The position numbers and the translations under genes are program-made. The notes beneath the pieces are model-generated. The model was not told the DNA's origin and ran no database searches. It saw nothing but the letters and a program-made list of their open reading frames with translations. A stretch of 21,170 nt of DNA from Clostridiales bacterium (GTDB lineage Bacteria; Bacillota; Clostridia; Oscillospirales; Butyricicoccaceae): positions 1 through 21,170 of the forward strand of contig DYCA01000017.1 in NCBI GenBank assembly GCA_019418305.1. Direction: 5' to 3'. Every line of letters begins with the position of its first letter. The stretch's first letter is position 1. This document shows, piece by piece, positions 1 through 7,459 of the stretch.

Positions 1-14
1 GAAGCAGCCCATTT

Positions 15-43
15 AGTATATCAAACCGAGAAGCGTTTGTCAA
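15..43 (-). promoter_or_regulatory. Strong promoter P2 reading out of the left edge
   Basis: On the minus strand TTGACA (38-43) is followed after exactly 17 bp by TATACT (15-20). An A-rich stretch (44-66 read in reverse) lies just upstream like an UP element, and a run of G follows about 5-7 bases after the -10. It is nearly identical to the promoter at 103-131. Such tandem consensus promoters are typical of rRNA or tRNA operons in Firmicutes; the transcribed gene lies outside the window, so that identity is inferred. Confidence 0.75.
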
Positions 44-102
44 GAAGTTTTTTCAACTTTTTGTTTGCATCCAGTTTGACCGTCTCTATATGAGACTTAT
101 AC

Positions 103-131
103 AGTATACCTCCCTTTTTTACTTTTGTCAA
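103..131 (-). promoter_or_regulatory. Strong promoter P1, tandem with P2
   Basis: Minus-strand TTGACA (126-131), 17 bp spacer, TATACT (103-108): the same two hexamers and spacing as P2, placed 88 bp upstream of it. A-tracts lie further upstream (132-160 read in reverse). A short inverted repeat, GTCTC/GAGAC (82-86 and 92-96), lies between the two promoters. Transcription goes left, away from metA. Confidence 0.72.
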
Positions 132-163
132 CTGTTTTTTACCGTATTTTCGCTTTTTGTGAC

Positions 164-192
164 TTGTGGTTCTTTTCGCTTTCTGCTATAAT
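164..192 (+). promoter_or_regulatory. metA promoter with extended -10
   Basis: TTGTGG (164-169), 17 bp spacer, TATAAT (187-192), with TG at 184-185 giving an extended -10. The predicted start of transcription near 199 leaves a leader of about 35 nt before the TTG start codon. That is too short for a SAM riboswitch or T-box, and I see neither. Confidence 0.75.
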
Positions 193-232
193 AAATCATT
201 ATAATGCTATTTCATAAAAAGGAGGGGTCGGC

Positions 233-1147
233 TTGCCCATCAAAATAGCCGACAGTCTGCCTGCGCGTGCGGTACTGGAAAGTGAAAACATCTTTGTTAT
301 GACCGAGCATCGTGCGACTACACAGGATATTCGGCCGCTGCGCATCGCATTGCTCAATCTGATGCCATTGAAAATCGTTACGGAAACGCAAATTCTGCGC
401 TGCTTATCCAATACGCCTATTCAGATTGAGGTAGACTTGATTCAAACCAAGACCTACCACTCCAAAAACACACCTGAGGATCATCTGCTTACTTTCTACA
501 AGACCTTTGATGATATTCGCGATCAAAAGTATGACGGTTTTATCATTACTGGCGCTCCGGTAGAGAATATGCCGTTTGAGGATGTAGAATATTGGAATGA
601 GCTGGTTGAGATAATGGATTGGAGCAAGACCCATGTCCACTCCACTTTACATATCTGCTGGGGAGCGCAGGCCGGCTTATACCATCATTATGGTATTCCA
701 AAATATCCGCTTCCTCACAAGATGTCCGGTATCTTTCGTCATCACATGCTTTTTCCAAAAGAACCTCTTCTGCGCGGCTTTGACGACGTTTTTTCTGCTC
801 CGCATTCACGTTATACCGAGGTGCGCGCTGAGGACATTCGCCGGGATGATCGACTGCGTCTGCTGACAGAGTCTAATGAAGCCGGCGTATACATCGTGGA
901 AGCAATGAATGGCCGTCAGATTTTTGTGCTCGGCCACGGGGAATATGACTCTGATACGCTCAAAAAGGAATATGAGCGAGATTTAGCCAAAGGCTTGAAC
1001 CCTGCTATTCCAGCTCACTACTTCCGCAACGACGATCCGGATGATGAAATTCTTGTCACATGGAAAGCCCATGCGCACTTGTTCTACACCAACTGGGTTA
1101 ACTACTACGTCTACCAGACTACACCCTATTTTCTCGATAAAATGTAA
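233..1147 (+). CDS. metA: Homoserine O-acetyltransferase (MetA family)
   Basis: MetA-family enzyme of methionine synthesis, activating the hydroxyl of L-homoserine with an acyl group from acyl-CoA in the cytoplasm. The 304-residue length is normal for the family. The catalytic residues are visible: Cys142 in HICWGAQ, and His235 and Glu237 in LGHGEYD. Position 111 is Glu (TGAPVE). In characterised MetA proteins Glu at this site goes with acetyl-CoA use and Gly with succinyl-CoA, so acetyl transfer is the better call despite the common 'succinyltransferase' label. Translation starts at TTG, chosen because GGAGG (221-225) sits 7 bases upstream and the family N-terminus [11 protein letters not shown] follows. 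It is monocistronic, between its own promoter and the terminator at 1155-1188. Confidence 0.95.
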   Translation: MPIKIADSLPARAVLESENIFVMTEHRATTQDIRPLRIALLNLMPLKIVTETQILRCLSNTPIQIEVDLIQTKTYHSKNTPEDHLLTFYKTFDDIRDQKYDGFIITGAPVENMPFEDVEYWNELVEIMDWSKTHVHSTLHICWGAQAGLYHHYGIPKYPLPHKMSGIFRHHMLFPKEPLLRGFDDVFSAPHSRYTEVRAEDIRRDDRLRLLTESNEAGVYIVEAMNGRQIFVLGHGEYDSDTLKKEYERDLAKGLNPAIPAHYFRNDDPDDEILVTWKAHAHLFYTNWVNYYVYQTTPYFLDKM

Positions 1148-1154
1148 ATTTGTA

Positions 1155-1188
1155 AAAAAAGAAACGGCCTGCAGGCCGTTTCTTTTTT
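1155..1188. terminator. Bidirectional terminator between metA and rex
   Basis: A perfect 34-bp palindrome centred on CCTGCAGG has A-runs on the left and T-runs on the right, so it gives a GC stem followed by U-rich sequence on both strands. It serves convergent metA and rex. The rex stop codon (1187-1189) overlaps its end. Confidence 0.9.
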
Positions 1189-1825
1189 ATTCCTCTGTTG
1201 CGCTGACCAGATGGCACAGCGTCATCAAGCTATCGGACAGATGTACATTTTCCACCGGTACACCCAAGCCACCCAAGTGAAGATCCTCTCCTGTAAAATT
1301 CCACAGGCCGCGGATGCCTTGATCGACCAGCTCCCGTGCAATCTCCGGCGCATTGCTCCTCGGTATCGTAAGCACTGCCACATCCGGCTTGTGGGCCGCA
1401 ATAAACGACGGCAAATCATCACTGCTGCGCACCGAATAGCCGCCGAATTCCTTTCCCTTGAGTTCCGGGTTTGCATCAAATGCGCACAGCAGGCGGAATC
1501 CGCTTGCACTGAAATCAAAGTTGTTGAGCAACGCCCGACCCAGGTTGCCTGCACCCAGCAAAATCGCTGTGCGGCCTGCACACAGACCGAGAATAGAGCC
1601 CAATTCCTCCATCAGCTTGTCAATATTATATCCATAGCCCTGTTGCCCAAAGCCGCCAAAACAATTAAAATCCTGCCGAATTTGCGAGGCCGTCAGACCC
1701 ATGCGCTCAGCCAACGCGCGTGAAGAGATGCGCTGCACGCCTTCAGCCTTCAGTTCACAGATATTTCGGTAATAGCGTGGCAGCCGCTGAATGACCGCTT
1801 TGGAAACCTCTTGCTTTCGTTCCAC
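1187..1825 (-). CDS. rex: Redox-sensing transcriptional repressor Rex
   Basis: Rex dimers bind operators when the NADH/NAD+ ratio is low and release them when NADH binds, de-repressing fermentation and redox genes. The 212 residues hold an N-terminal winged helix (about 1-75, with SSRALAERMGLTASQIR and the glycine-rich FGGFGQQGYGY) and a Rossmann NADH domain with GAGNLG at 91-96. The C-terminal part contains the usual VENVHLSDSL-type segment. Start is GTG at 1823-1825, supported by AAGGAG (1833-1838) 7 bases upstream. It lies 39 bp downstream of icd on the same strand with no terminator in the gap, so it is probably co-transcribed from the icd promoter, which carries a Rex operator candidate. 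Confidence 0.96.
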   Translation of the reverse strand: MERKQEVSKAVIQRLPRYYRNICELKAEGVQRISSRALAERMGLTASQIRQDFNCFGGFGQQGYGYNIDKLMEELGSILGLCAGRTAILLGAGNLGRALLNNFDFSASGFRLLCAFDANPELKGKEFGGYSVRSSDDLPSFIAAHKPDVAVLTIPRSNAPEIARELVDQGIRGLWNFTGEDLHLGGLGVPVENVHLSDSLMTLCHLVSATEE

Positions 1826-1864
1826 AGGCTCTCTCCTTCTTCCTTCATTGGAATATTTTGATGA

Positions 1865-3022
1865 TTACAGTCCGGCGATGGTATCCAGCACGTAATCCGT
1901 AAATTCTTGCGCAGTTGCGCCGGTATCACGGCCGGTAACAACCACTTTTTTCTCCTCAAACATGCAGATATCCAGTGCACGATCGAGCTTTTTCGCCAGC
2001 TCGACTTCACCGATATGCTCGAGCAGCATCACAGATGCGCGCAGCACGGACGACGGATCGGCGTACTTTGCGCGGCCTTCCTGCACCATACGCGGCGCAG
2101 AACCGTGAATCGCCTCAAACATCGCATAACGCTTGCCAATATTGGCCGAGCCTGCGGTGCCGACGCCGCCCTGAATTTCTGCCGCCTCGTCAGTAATGAT
2201 ATCACCGTACAGATTGGGCAGCACAACCACCTTGAAGTCACGACGGCGCTTGTCGTCGAGCAGCTTTGCGGTCATGATATCGATGTACCAGTCGTCAAAC
2301 TCGACTTCCGGATATTCCTTTGCCACCTTCTGGCAGGTATCGAGGAATTTGCCGTCGGTCGTTTTAATGATGTTCGCCTTGGTGACGCAGGAAACGCGGT
2401 TCTTGCCGGTCTTGCGTGCATAGTCAAACGCCAGACGCGCGATACGCTCACAGCCCTGCGAAGTGGCAACCGTGAAGTCGATGAACAGGTCGTCGTCGAT
2501 CTGCACTCCCTGCGAACCGACAGCGTAACCGCCTTCGGTGTTCTCACGATAGAACGTCCAGTCGATACCAAGTTCAGGCACCTTGACCGGACGTACGTTG
2601 GCAAACAGGTCGAGCGCCTTACGCATCGCCACATTTGCGGACTCTACGTTCGGCCACGGATCGCCCTTACGCGGAGTCGTGGTCGGCCCCTTAAGGATAA
2701 CATGGCACTGCTTCAGCTCTTCCATCACGTCCGGCGGGATCGCGCAGCCAAGCTCCGCACGACGCTCAATGGTCAGGCCGTCGATGACGCGAAACTCCAC
2801 CTTGCCCGCCTTGACCTTGTCAGCCAGCAGCACCTCAAGCGCATGCTGTGCCATACCGGTGATCATCGGGCCGATGCCGTCGCCGCCGCACACGCCGATG
2901 ATGAGCTTGCCGAGCTTAGAATAGTCAATAAAGTCGTCCTGCGCCTTCATATCCGCAATGCGCTTGCGCTGGCTTTCGACGACCGCTTCAAACTTCTCCA
3001 AAATGGACTGGTCGATAGACAT
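1865..3022 (-). CDS. icd: Isocitrate dehydrogenase (isocitrate/isopropylmalate family)
   Basis: Oxidative decarboxylation of isocitrate to 2-oxoglutarate, supplying glutamate synthesis. The 385-residue protein shows the family fold throughout: GGDGIGP near residue 46, KGPTTTP, the substrate motif SANVAMRKALDLFANVRP, YRENTEGGYAVG, PNLYGDIITDEAA and EAIHGSAP. The Ser-x-Asn-x3-Arg pattern in the substrate motif fits isocitrate rather than isopropylmalate, which would have Glu/Leu there. Cofactor is undecided: the pair after HGSAP is Arg-Met, unlike the Lys-Tyr of NADP enzymes and the Asp-Ile of mitochondrial NAD enzymes. ATG start with AGGAGG 9 bases upstream. Aconitase lies directly upstream on the same strand, which supports the assignment. 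Tartrate dehydrogenase or a homoisocitrate enzyme is less likely. Confidence 0.88.
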   Translation of the reverse strand: MSIDQSILEKFEAVVESQRKRIADMKAQDDFIDYSKLGKLIIGVCGGDGIGPMITGMAQHALEVLLADKVKAGKVEFRVIDGLTIERRAELGCAIPPDVMEELKQCHVILKGPTTTPRKGDPWPNVESANVAMRKALDLFANVRPVKVPELGIDWTFYRENTEGGYAVGSQGVQIDDDLFIDFTVATSQGCERIARLAFDYARKTGKNRVSCVTKANIIKTTDGKFLDTCQKVAKEYPEVEFDDWYIDIMTAKLLDDKRRRDFKVVVLPNLYGDIITDEAAEIQGGVGTAGSANIGKRYAMFEAIHGSAPRMVQEGRAKYADPSSVLRASVMLLEHIGEVELAKKLDRALDICMFEEKKVVVTGRDTGATAQEFTDYVLDTIAGL

Positions 3023-3042
3023 GGGAATGTCCTCCTATTGAA

Positions 3043-3060
3043 TTGATATTATTTTAACAA
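3043..3060. promoter_or_regulatory. Candidate Rex operator at the icd promoter
   Basis: The 18 bases TTGATATTATTTTAACAA match the clostridial Rex consensus TTGTTAANNNNTTAACAA with one perfect half site (TTAACAA) and one 5-of-7 half site. The site covers the -10 hexamer (3051-3056) of the icd promoter, a position where binding would block RNA polymerase. Because rex is probably in the same transcript, this implies feedback of Rex on its own gene and on icd. The sequence match is observed; binding is inferred. Confidence 0.65.
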
Positions 3061-3079
3061 GAATTCTATGTTCTGTCAA
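3051..3079 (-). promoter_or_regulatory. Promoter of icd-rex
   Basis: Minus-strand TTGACA (3074-3079), 17 bp spacer, TAAAAT (3051-3056), followed by AGGAGG and the icd ATG. It starts just after the acn terminator, so icd-rex has its own start separate from acn. Confidence 0.8.
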
Positions 3080-3091
3080 GAAAAGCAGAGC

Positions 3092-3115
3092 AGAGAGAGC
3101 CTTGCGGCTCCCTCT
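3092..3115 (-). terminator. Terminator after acn
   Basis: Ten-base arms (3092-3101 and 3106-3115) pair completely with one G-U and a 4-base loop (GCAA in the transcript). The downstream T-tract is weak and broken (GCTTTTCTTG), so leakage into icd-rex is possible. Confidence 0.6.
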
Positions 3116-3126
3116 GACACAAGCAT

Positions 3127-5049
3127 TTACTTTACATTCTGACGGGCATAATTGAGCGTGCCGCCTGCAAGCAGCGCGCCGCGCTGACGGTCGGACACAT
3201 CGCAGTCTGCCTTGAAGGTTTTTCCGCCGCACACAATAGTGACCTGCTGGCCGTTTTTCACTTCTTCCAGCACATTCGGCAGAGAAATCTCGTCAAGCAG
3301 GCTGATTTCGTCATAATCCGCTGGGTTTACAAAGGTCAGCGGCAGAATGCCGGAGTTGACCAAATTGGCCTTATGGATGCGTGCAAACGACTTGCACAGC
3401 ACCGCTTTAACGCCCAGATACAGCGGAACAAGCGCCGCGTGCTCACGCGACGAGCCCTGACCGTAGTTTGCGCCGCCGACGATGATGCCGCCGCCCTGTT
3501 CCTTGCAGCGTGCCGGAAACTCCGGGTCAACATTGATGAAGCAGTAGTTGGAGTAGTACGGCACATTCGAACGGTACGGCAGCAGCTTTGCACCCGCAGG
3601 CAGGATGTGATCCGTCGTGATGTTGTCCTCGGTCTTGAGCACCACCTTGCCCGTGTAGCTGGCTTCCAGCGCCTTACCCAGCGGGAAAGGCTTGATGTTG
3701 GGGCCGCGCACAACCTCAACCTCGTCCGGATTTTCGGCAGGCTTGACAATCAGATTGTCGTTGACGGCAAAATGCTCGGGCATCTGGATTTCCGGCATCT
3801 CGCCCAGTGTGCGCGGGTCGGTCAGCACGCCGGCCAGCGCGCTTGCCGCCGCAACCTCGGGAGACACCAGATAGATCTGCGCGTCCTGCGTGCCGGAGCG
3901 GCCTTCAAAGTTCCGGTTGAAGGTGCGCAGACTGACGCCCCCGGACTCGGGGCTCTGGCCCATGCCGATGCAGGGGCCGCAGGCGCATTCCAGAATACGT
4001 GCACCCGCAGAAATGATATCCGCCAGCGCGCCGTTCTGCGCGAGCATGTTGAATACCTGCTTGGAGCCGGGACTGATGGTCAGCGAAACGTCCGGATGCA
4101 CGGTCTTGCCCTTTAAAATAGCCGCAACCTTCATCATATCGTAGTAAGAAGAGTTGGTGCATGAGCCGATGCAGCACTGATTGATCTTGATACTGCCTAT
4201 CTCAGATACCGGCTTTACGTTGTCCGGCATGTGCGGCATCGCAGCCAGCGGCTCGAGTGCGGACAAATCGACCGTATACTCCTCGTCGTAAACCGCATCC
4301 GGGTCAGAGGACAGCTCCACCCATACATCGCCGCGGCCCTGCGCCTCGAGGAACTTCTTCGTCTCCTCATCGGACGGGAAAATAGAGGTCGTCGCGCCCA
4401 GCTCCGCACCCATATTGGTAATGGTCGCGCGCTCAGGTACGGACAAGGTTTTTACCCCTTCGCCCGCGTACTCGACAATCTTGCCGACGCCGCCCTTGAC
4501 GGTCATCTGGCGCAGTACGTCCAAAATGACATCCTTAGCCGACACCCACGGAGACAGCTTGCCCGTCAGATTGACACGCACCATCTTAGGCATCGGGATG
4601 TAGTACGCGCCGCCGCCCATTGCGACCGCAACGTCTAAACCGCCCGCACCGAACGCCAGCATACCGATGCCGCCTCCGGTCGGGGTATGGCTGTCCGAAC
4701 CGATCAGCGTCTTGCCCGGTGCGCCGAAACGCTCCAGATGTACCTGATGGCAGATGCCGTTACCTGCTTTGGAATAATAAATGCCATGTTTTTTGGCACC
4801 CGAGCCGATATATTTGTGGTCGTCCGCGTTTTCAAAGCCGGATTGCAGGGTATTATGGTCAATGTAAGCGACCGACCGCTCGGTCTTGACCTGATCGACG
4901 CCCATCGCCTCGAACTGCAGATAGGCCATCGTACCGGTCGCATCCTGCGTCAGCGTCTGGTCAATCTTAAGGCCGATTTCCTGCCCCTGTACCATCTCAC
5001 CGTCCACCAGATGCGCCTTCAGTATCTTTTGCGCAATTGTCATACCCAT
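3127..5049 (-). CDS. acn: Aconitate hydratase, short (Aquifex-type) form
   Basis: Interconverts citrate and isocitrate using a [4Fe-4S] cluster; feeds icd next door. At 640 residues it is the compact aconitase seen in many clostridia rather than the ~900-residue AcnA. Cluster ligands are visible as Cys297 (IGSCTNSS) and Cys357/Cys360 (CACGPCIGMG). SDSHTPTGGGIGM at 118-130 and the swivel-domain motif GQGSSREHAAL near 530 are present. Start is the first ATG (5047-5049) with GAAGGA about 10 bases upstream; a second ATG two codons later would also work. The cluster makes the enzyme oxygen-sensitive. No citrate synthase gene is visible in the window. The gene has its own long, structured leader (see 5087-5174) and ends at a hairpin terminator. 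Confidence 0.94.
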   Translation of the reverse strand: MGMTIAQKILKAHLVDGEMVQGQEIGLKIDQTLTQDATGTMAYLQFEAMGVDQVKTERSVAYIDHNTLQSGFENADDHKYIGSGAKKHGIYYSKAGNGICHQVHLERFGAPGKTLIGSDSHTPTGGGIGMLAFGAGGLDVAVAMGGGAYYIPMPKMVRVNLTGKLSPWVSAKDVILDVLRQMTVKGGVGKIVEYAGEGVKTLSVPERATITNMGAELGATTSIFPSDEETKKFLEAQGRGDVWVELSSDPDAVYDEEYTVDLSALEPLAAMPHMPDNVKPVSEIGSIKINQCCIGSCTNSSYYDMMKVAAILKGKTVHPDVSLTISPGSKQVFNMLAQNGALADIISAGARILECACGPCIGMGQSPESGGVSLRTFNRNFEGRSGTQDAQIYLVSPEVAAASALAGVLTDPRTLGEMPEIQMPEHFAVNDNLIVKPAENPDEVEVVRGPNIKPFPLGKALEASYTGKVVLKTEDNITTDHILPAGAKLLPYRSNVPYYSNYCFINVDPEFPARCKEQGGGIIVGGANYGQGSSREHAALVPLYLGVKAVLCKSFARIHKANLVNSGILPLTFVNPADYDEISLLDEISLPNVLEEVKNGQQVTIVCGGKTFKADCDVSDRQRGALLAGGTLNYARQNVK

Positions 5050-5086
5050 TTGTGTTTTTCCTTCGCTCCTTTATGTCCCACACGCA

Positions 5087-5174
5087 GCGCTTTTGCGCAC
5101 GCCGCGCCCCGCCGCTGCACGGCGGGTGGTTGCGGCTTCCACAGCCTTCTCCACGGCGCGCAAAGCGCACCGTG
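5087..5174 (-). other. GC-rich hairpin-rich leader before acn
   Basis: Between the tsaD terminator and the acn ribosome site lies a very GC-rich segment, unlike the other intergenic regions here. In the minus-strand RNA it can form a 10-bp stem with AAA-type loop (5152-5174, one G-U), a perfect 7-bp CCCGCCG/CGGCGGG stem (5108-5126) and a small GCGC/GCGC stem (5087-5098). I do not recognise a known riboswitch, T-box or small RNA in it. It may be an untranslated control region of acn, or simply a degenerate spacer. Confidence 0.45.
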
Positions 5175-5188
5175 CCCAAAAACAAAAC

Positions 5189-5221
5189 AGAAGTGGCCTT
5201 TGCAGCGCAAAAACCACTTCT
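5189..5221 (-). terminator. Terminator after tsaD
   Basis: Eight-base arms AGAAGTGG/CCACTTCT (5189-5196, 5214-5221) enclose a second stem TTTGC/GCAAA (5199-5203, 5207-5211). In the minus-strand transcript it is followed by GTTTTGTTTTT. It closes the polA-tsaD cluster. Confidence 0.75.
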
Positions 5222-5250
5222 ATTTTACAGCATTCCCACTCTTTTGAAAA
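5222..5250 (-). promoter_or_regulatory. Possible acn promoter
   Basis: Minus-strand TTTTCA (5245-5250), 17 bp, TAAAAT (5222-5227). It is the only reasonable promoter I see between tsaD and acn. Its transcript would begin almost at the tsaD terminator hairpin, which would then lie at the very 5' end of the acn leader. This awkward geometry keeps confidence low. Confidence 0.35.
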
Positions 5251-5261
5251 GCCCTTTTCCT

Positions 5262-6287
5262 CTATCGCTTTTCACAAATATTCTCACCGATCTCCGCAGT
5301 GGCGAATGCATTTTGCAAGGTCGTACCCGTGTTGCCTGCAAGATATTCAAAATACGCCTGACTGCCGATCATCGCGGCATTGTCCCCGCACAGGTGGAGC
5401 GGCGGCAGATACAGCTGCGTATGCGTGCGCTTCGCCATCTCGCTGAGTGATGCCCGCAGAAACGAATTGGCCGCCACACCGCCCGCGCATACCACACGCC
5501 GCGCATGCGTTTGCCGCACCGCCTGCTCAAGCCGCGGCACAAGCGTGCGCACGACCGCCGCGCAGAACGAAGCCGCCAAATCGTTTTTGTCGATCTCCTC
5601 GCCCTTCTGCTCGGCGTTATGAGCCAGATTGATGACCGCTGTTTTGAGCCCCGAGAAGGAAAAGTCGAGCGGTGCATCCTTGATGTGCGAATCGGGTAAT
5701 TTATACCGTTTGGCGTCCCCCTCCTGCGCGAGTTTATCGATTTTCGGGCCGCCCGGATAGCCCACGCCGAGCACGCGCGCAACCTTGTCGAACGCCTCGC
5801 CCGCCGCATCATCCCGCGTGCCGCCGAGGATTTCAAAATCCGTATAATCGCGCACCATCACAATTTCGCTGTGTCCACCTGATGCAATCAGCGTCAGAAA
5901 CGGTGGTTTGAGTTCGGGATACGCCAAATAGGTTGCCGCAATATGACCACGGATGTGATGCACCGGGATAAACGGCTTACGCATCGCGTATGCCAGCGAC
6001 TTACCGAAGTTCGCACCCACCAGAAGTGCGCCAATCAGCCCCGGCGCACAGGTCGCCGCAACCGCATCCACCTCGTACTTGTCCATTTTTGCATCCGCCA
6101 GCGCCTGCTCGGTCACGCGCACAACCGCCTCCATGTGGCGGCGCGAGGCAATTTCCGGCACAACGCCGCCGTACAGCGCGTGCGTTTCAATCTGCGTGTC
6201 TACCACGCTGGAAAGGATAGTCCGTCCGTCCTCGATGACGGCTGCCGCCGTCTCATCACAGGAGGACTCAATCGCCAATATTCTCAT
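5262..6287 (-). CDS. tsaD: tRNA N6-threonylcarbamoyltransferase TsaD
   Basis: Catalytic subunit that transfers the threonylcarbamoyl group to A37 of ANN-decoding tRNAs, working with TsaB and TsaE (neither is in this window). It is about 341 residues from the chosen start, normal for the family. Motifs seen: MRILAIESSCDET at the N-terminus, the metal-binding HHIRGH histidines, SGGHSEIV, GEAFDKVARVLG, FSFSGLKTA and CAGGVAANSFLR. An upstream in-frame ATG (6300-6302) has no ribosome site. The ATG at 6285-6287 has AGGTGA just before it and gives the canonical N-terminus, so I use it; this start lies 4 bp after the preceding gene's stop, so translation is probably coupled. Last gene of the polA cluster. 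Confidence 0.96.
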   Translation of the reverse strand: MRILAIESSCDETAAAVIEDGRTILSSVVDTQIETHALYGGVVPEIASRRHMEAVVRVTEQALADAKMDKYEVDAVAATCAPGLIGALLVGANFGKSLAYAMRKPFIPVHHIRGHIAATYLAYPELKPPFLTLIASGGHSEIVMVRDYTDFEILGGTRDDAAGEAFDKVARVLGVGYPGGPKIDKLAQEGDAKRYKLPDSHIKDAPLDFSFSGLKTAVINLAHNAEQKGEEIDKNDLAASFCAAVVRTLVPRLEQAVRQTHARRVVCAGGVAANSFLRASLSEMAKRTHTQLYLPPLHLCGDNAAMIGSQAYFEYLAGNTGTTLQNAFATAEIGENICEKR

Positions 6288-6291
6288 TGCT

Positions 6292-6543
6292 TCACCTATC
6301 ATTCTTATATTTCAGCACATGGCGTGCCAAATCCGCATCTTTTTTATGTACATATATCCTGTATTCCTGCGGATATTGCACGCGAATACCCATGACATCC
6401 TGCCGCTGCAGCATGCGTTTGGTGTTGTCCTGCACCGCGGTTTGAAATTTAATCTCCGCATGGCTGAGCGCCTGCTGCGCTTCAAAAAACACTTGCTGCT
6501 CATTGACAGCCAGCACCAGTTCGCGATTGAGCACGGTAATCAT
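6292..6543 (-). CDS. Small protein, possibly DUF2007-like
   Basis: I do not recognise a function. The protein has 83 residues from the ATG at 6541-6543, chosen because GGGAGG lies 7 bases upstream; an ATG five codons earlier would fall inside or before that site. It has no signal peptide or membrane segment and is rich in Gln. The end, YRIYVHKKDADLARHVL, resembles the tail of DUF2007-type small proteins (a chain ending in a 'V..eDae.A..ll' helix), a weak family guess. Its place between a GNAT gene and tsaD, with a 4-bp gap to tsaD and a 26-bp gap from GNAT, marks it as a real member of the operon. Confidence 0.7.
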   Translation of the reverse strand: MITVLNRELVLAVNEQQVFFEAQQALSHAEIKFQTAVQDNTKRMLQRQDVMGIRVQYPQEYRIYVHKKDADLARHVLKYKNDR

Positions 6544-6569
6544 ACCTCTACCTCCCACTGCATTTCGAA

Positions 6570-7019
6570 CTATGAAAGCTCCTTTTCAAAGCACCGGCAA
6601 TTTTCTGCACCTGCGGGACTGCCGTAATAAGGAATTTCGCGGAAGCCCAGTTTATGATACAACGCTGCCGAATCGTCGGTCGTGCGCGCGGTTTCCAGAA
6701 TTGCACGGGTATAGCCATGCGCTGCGGCATCCTGCTCGAGCGCGCGAATCAGTGCGCTGGCAACGCCCTGTCGCCGGTAATCCGGCGCGACAAAAATGCG
6801 TTTGATTTCCGCGGTCTGATCGTCTATTTTCTTCCATGCGCCGCAGCCCGCGGGATTCCCATCCTGATACGCCACCATGCGGGCGTCCAGCAAGTGCGGG
6901 TCGTTGTATTTTGCATAACGGCGATGCACCTCCCCGACCACCTGAAAATAATACTCGTCGAGCTGCTGCACCAGCGCCAGCAAATCAGCGTTTTCCGCAT
7001 CGACAAACCGGATTTCCAT
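6570..7019 (-). CDS. GNAT family N-acetyltransferase
   Basis: Acetyl-CoA-dependent acyltransferase of unknown substrate; 149 residues with the GNAT fold. Motif A is visible as IKRIFVAPDYRRQGVASALI (the RRQGVA pyrophosphate loop near residue 85), followed by LETARTTDDSAALYHKLGF. Start is ATG 7017-7019: AAGGAG is 8 bases upstream, whereas the GTG three codons earlier would abut the ribosome site. That site lies inside the end of rimI, and the rimI stop is 5 bp upstream, so the two are translationally coupled. It resembles general small-molecule or amino-acid GNATs; substrate cannot be told from sequence. Confidence 0.85.
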   Translation of the reverse strand: MEIRFVDAENADLLALVQQLDEYYFQVVGEVHRRYAKYNDPHLLDARMVAYQDGNPAGCGAWKKIDDQTAEIKRIFVAPDYRRQGVASALIRALEQDAAAHGYTRAILETARTTDDSAALYHKLGFREIPYYGSPAGAENCRCFEKELS

Positions 7020-7024
7020 GCGTG

Positions 7025-7459
7025 TCACTCCTTCAGAAACAGCGTCATCAGCACCGCATCCTCACTCGGCGCGGTATAAAAATTTTTGCGCATGCCGACG
7101 CGGTCAAAGCCTGCGCCTTCGTACAATGCGATGGCAGGCGCGTTGGATGCGCGCGCCTCCAGCGTGACAAAGGACAGTCCCTGTGCACGGGCGCGCTGCG
7201 CCAATTCCTCAATCAGTGCACGGCCGATACCCTGCCGCCGGCAGTCCGGCGACACCGCGACATTGGTGATATACCCCTCGTCGAGCACGGTCTGACAGCC
7301 GACATAGCCAACCGCCTGCCCGTCCCGCTCGGCCACCAGAAAGATACCCTTGCCAAGCTCTTCCCGCAGCATTTTTTTGCTCCACGGCGCATGAAAGCAG
7401 GTTTTTTCGATTTCCGCCAGCGCCGCCAGATGGCGCTCCGCCATCGGCACGACCGTCAT
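7025..7459 (-). CDS. rimI: Ribosomal protein bS18 alanine N-acetyltransferase RimI
   Basis: Acetylates the N-terminal alanine of ribosomal protein S18, although RimI-like enzymes can have wider targets. 144 residues, normal length. Family signature is clear: ITNVAVSPDCRRQGIGRALI (acetyl-CoA loop), LEARASNAPAIALYEGAGF, and the C-terminal RKNFYTAPSEDAVLM, which matches the RimI 'R.nYY..P.EDAl.M' pattern. ATG start overlaps the upstream gene's TGA as ATGA, indicating coupling. RimI and TsaD are frequent neighbours in bacteria, usually with TsaB and TsaE; here those two are missing from the cluster. Confidence 0.92.
   Translation of the reverse strand: MTVVPMAERHLAALAEIEKTCFHAPWSKKMLREELGKGIFLVAERDGQAVGYVGCQTVLDEGYITNVAVSPDCRRQGIGRALIEELAQRARAQGLSFVTLEARASNAPAIALYEGAGFDRVGMRKNFYTAPSEDAVLMTLFLKE

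Noticed and set aside
193..232. SAM riboswitch or T-box ahead of metA
   Set aside because: The leader from the predicted start is only about 35 nt and contains neither motif.
1907..3046. 379-codon plus-strand open frame opposite icd
   Set aside because: It is the antisense shadow of a well-supported gene. It has no ribosome site, its translation shows no family features, and it covers the icd promoter.
3373..4116. 247-codon plus-strand open frame opposite acn
   Set aside because: High-GC third positions in acn create long antisense frames. The peptide is rich in Arg, His and Ala with no recognisable motif.
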